Below are positions 34,206 to 35,116 of a stretch of 35,116 nt of DNA, piece after piece. The position numbers and the translations under genes are program-made. This DNA is from Alistipes sp. (GTDB lineage: Bacteria > Bacteroidota > Bacteroidia > Bacteroidales > Rikenellaceae), in assembly GCA_017501625.1 (NCBI GenBank), contig JAFVWO010000016.1:1-35116 (forward strand). Direction: 5' to 3'. Every line of letters begins with the position of its first letter. The first letter of the stretch is position 1. The notes under the pieces were generated by a model. The model had not been told where the DNA came from, did not search any database, and saw only the letters and a program-made list of their open reading frames with translations.

Positions 34206-34952
34206 CTATTTGCGGTATGTGTAGTATGCTCCTGCCTGACATGTGGGCATAAGCACGATGTCGTTGACGTTCATGTGCGCAGGGAGTGAGAGCATCCAGT
34301 GTATTGCCTCGGCAATATCCTCGCCCTGTAGTGCCTCGACACCCTTGTATACACCAGCGGCACGCTCCTTGTCGCCGTGGAAGCGTACCTCCGAGAACTC
34401 TGTCTCGACCATGCCCGGGCGTACCTCGCCGACCTTGATGCCTGCCGAGAGGAGGTCGGCACGCATAGCCTGCGAGATGGCATGCACAGCATGCTTCGAG
34501 GCACAATATACTGCGCCATTCTCGTAGGGCTCCGTACCCGCAATAGAGCCTATGTTGATGATGTGGCCACCCTTGCCGGCCTCGACCATCGCGCCACTAA
34601 TAATCTTCGTAACGTAGAGCAGACCCTTGACGTTGGTGTCAATCATGGCATCCCAATCGGCCGAATCACCCTTGTCGATGTGCTCCAAACCGGCGGCAAG
34701 ACCGGCATTGTTGACCAACACATCAACTCTGCCCAATGGCTTGAGATGTTCGATGCACTCAGCCTCCGAGCGCACATCGAAGTTTAGGACCATGCACTCG
34801 GCACCACGTGCTTCGACCTCGGCCTTAAGTGCCTCGAGCCTATCGCGACGACGGCCAGTGATGATAATCTCGGTGTCGGCAGCTGCTAACCTAAGAGCCG
34901 TGGCACGACCTATGCCCGATGTTGCTCCAGTAATCAAAATTCTACGTTTCAT
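34206..34952 (-). CDS. Short-chain dehydrogenase/reductase (YdfG-like)
   Basis: 248-aa classical SDR. The cofactor motif T-G-A-T-S-G-I-G is at 8-15, with R-R-R after the second strand favouring NADP(H). N-N-A-G is at 81-84. The catalytic residues are Ser136, Tyr149 and Lys153 (Y-C-A-S-K). The overall pattern, including V-R-P-G-M-V-E-T-E-F and the C-terminal H-M-N-V-N-D-I-V-L-M-P-T, is that of the YdfG/L-allo-threonine (3-hydroxy acid) dehydrogenase group. The true substrate is not decided by sequence. It is the first gene of the leftward run and has a clear promoter upstream, inside the palindrome at the window edge. Confidence 0.92.
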   Translation of the reverse strand: MKRRILITGATSGIGRATALRLAAADTEIIITGRRRDRLEALKAEVEARGAECMVLNFDVRSEAECIEHLKPLGRVDVLVNNAGLAAGLEHIDKGDSADWDAMIDTNVKGLLYVTKIISGAMVEAGKGGHIINIGSIAGTEPYENGAVYCASKHAVHAISQAMRADLLSAGIKVGEVRPGMVETEFSEVRFHGDKERAAGVYKGVEALQGEDIAEAIHWMLSLPAHMNVNDIVLMPTCQAGAYYTYRK

Positions 34953-34974
34953 AGTAAGGTTATAGTTTTAGTTT

Positions 34975-35116
34975 CGTAAATTCGCACTATATCGTGCAAA
35001 TTTATAAAAATTTGTTATCTCTTCAAAATTGTAGCCCACTTTTAATTAAAAGTGGGCTACAATTTTGAAGAGATAACAAATTTTTATAAATTTGCACGAT
35101 ATAGTGCGAATTTACG
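34975..35116. repeat. Perfect 142-bp palindrome ending at the window edge
   Basis: Bases 34975-35045 and 35046-35116 are exact reverse complements: 71-bp arms, no spacer, no mismatch, centre TTAA|TTAA. The outer end coincides with the last base of the window. It contains no gene. It may be a fold-back or assembly-graph artefact, or a true palindrome at which assembly stopped. Confidence 0.95.
34997..35027 (-). promoter_or_regulatory. Promoter for the SDR-led gene run
   Basis: On the minus strand TAAATTTG (35004-34997) lies 19 bp downstream of TTTG (35027-35024), fitting the Bacteroidetes promoter. It is wholly inside the left arm of the 142-bp palindrome, so a mirror copy points the other way at 35064-35094. 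Confidence 0.55.

Noticed and set aside
1-35116. tRNA, rRNA, prophage, conjugative or defence genes
   Set aside because: No cloverleaf, rRNA core, integrase, capsid, relaxase, nuclease-immunity or toxin-antitoxin pattern was seen on either strand.

Overview
The window looks like a contig from a gut-type member of the Bacteroidales, possibly close to Alistipes/Rikenellaceae (a guess at genus level). The evidence is the gene content: a SusD/RagB lipoprotein, a fimbrillin-like lipoprotein, a BspA-type LRR lipoprotein, an Omp28-like protein and a type Vd patatin. Several promoters also have the Bacteroidetes form, with TAnnTTTG at -7 and TTG/TTTG about 20 bp upstream. The left edge cuts a gene inside a collagen-like repeat. 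The right edge is a perfect 142-bp palindrome, so both ends look like assembly break points.

Layout. 1-3.3 kb: the 3' part of a large multidomain surface protein. 3.4-6.5 kb: sppA and an Mrp/ApbC-type Fe-S carrier gene, then a 558-bp AT-rich spacer. 7.0-11.5 kb: a co-directional run of NrnA-like phosphoesterase, MsbA-like ABC exporter, a 49-aa peptide and a fimbrillin-like lipoprotein. The run ends at a 120-bp inverted-repeat element and a terminator. 11.6-13.9 kb (minus): patatin/beta-barrel protein. 14.0-20.3 kb: a tight run of pheS, TPR protein, degenerate EnvC/LytM protein, ybeY and mnmG. 20.3-23.7 kb (minus): ilvE and metG. 23.7-25.3 kb (minus): LRR lipoprotein. 25.4-26.5 kb: class II aldolase, followed by the second copy of the inverted-repeat element. 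26.7-35.0 kb (minus): SDR, sialidase-like lipoprotein, apt, recG, zinc-ribbon membrane protein and an orphan SusD, spaced closely enough to be one or two transcripts.

Most of the window is housekeeping (translation, tRNA modification, DNA repair, envelope, glycolysis) interspersed with cell-surface lipoproteins. I see no phage, CRISPR, conjugative or defence system. The most interesting signals are in non-coding or overlapping DNA. One is a perfect 16-bp palindrome matching the ParB-binding parS consensus, inside the mnmG/ilvE terminator, with a 15/16 match 521 bp away inside ilvE. Another is a two-copy MITE-like element coupled to a near-identical terminator. A third is the edge palindrome, which contains the SDR promoter in mirror image. 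The AT-rich spacer and the 49-aa peptide are also worth a second look.
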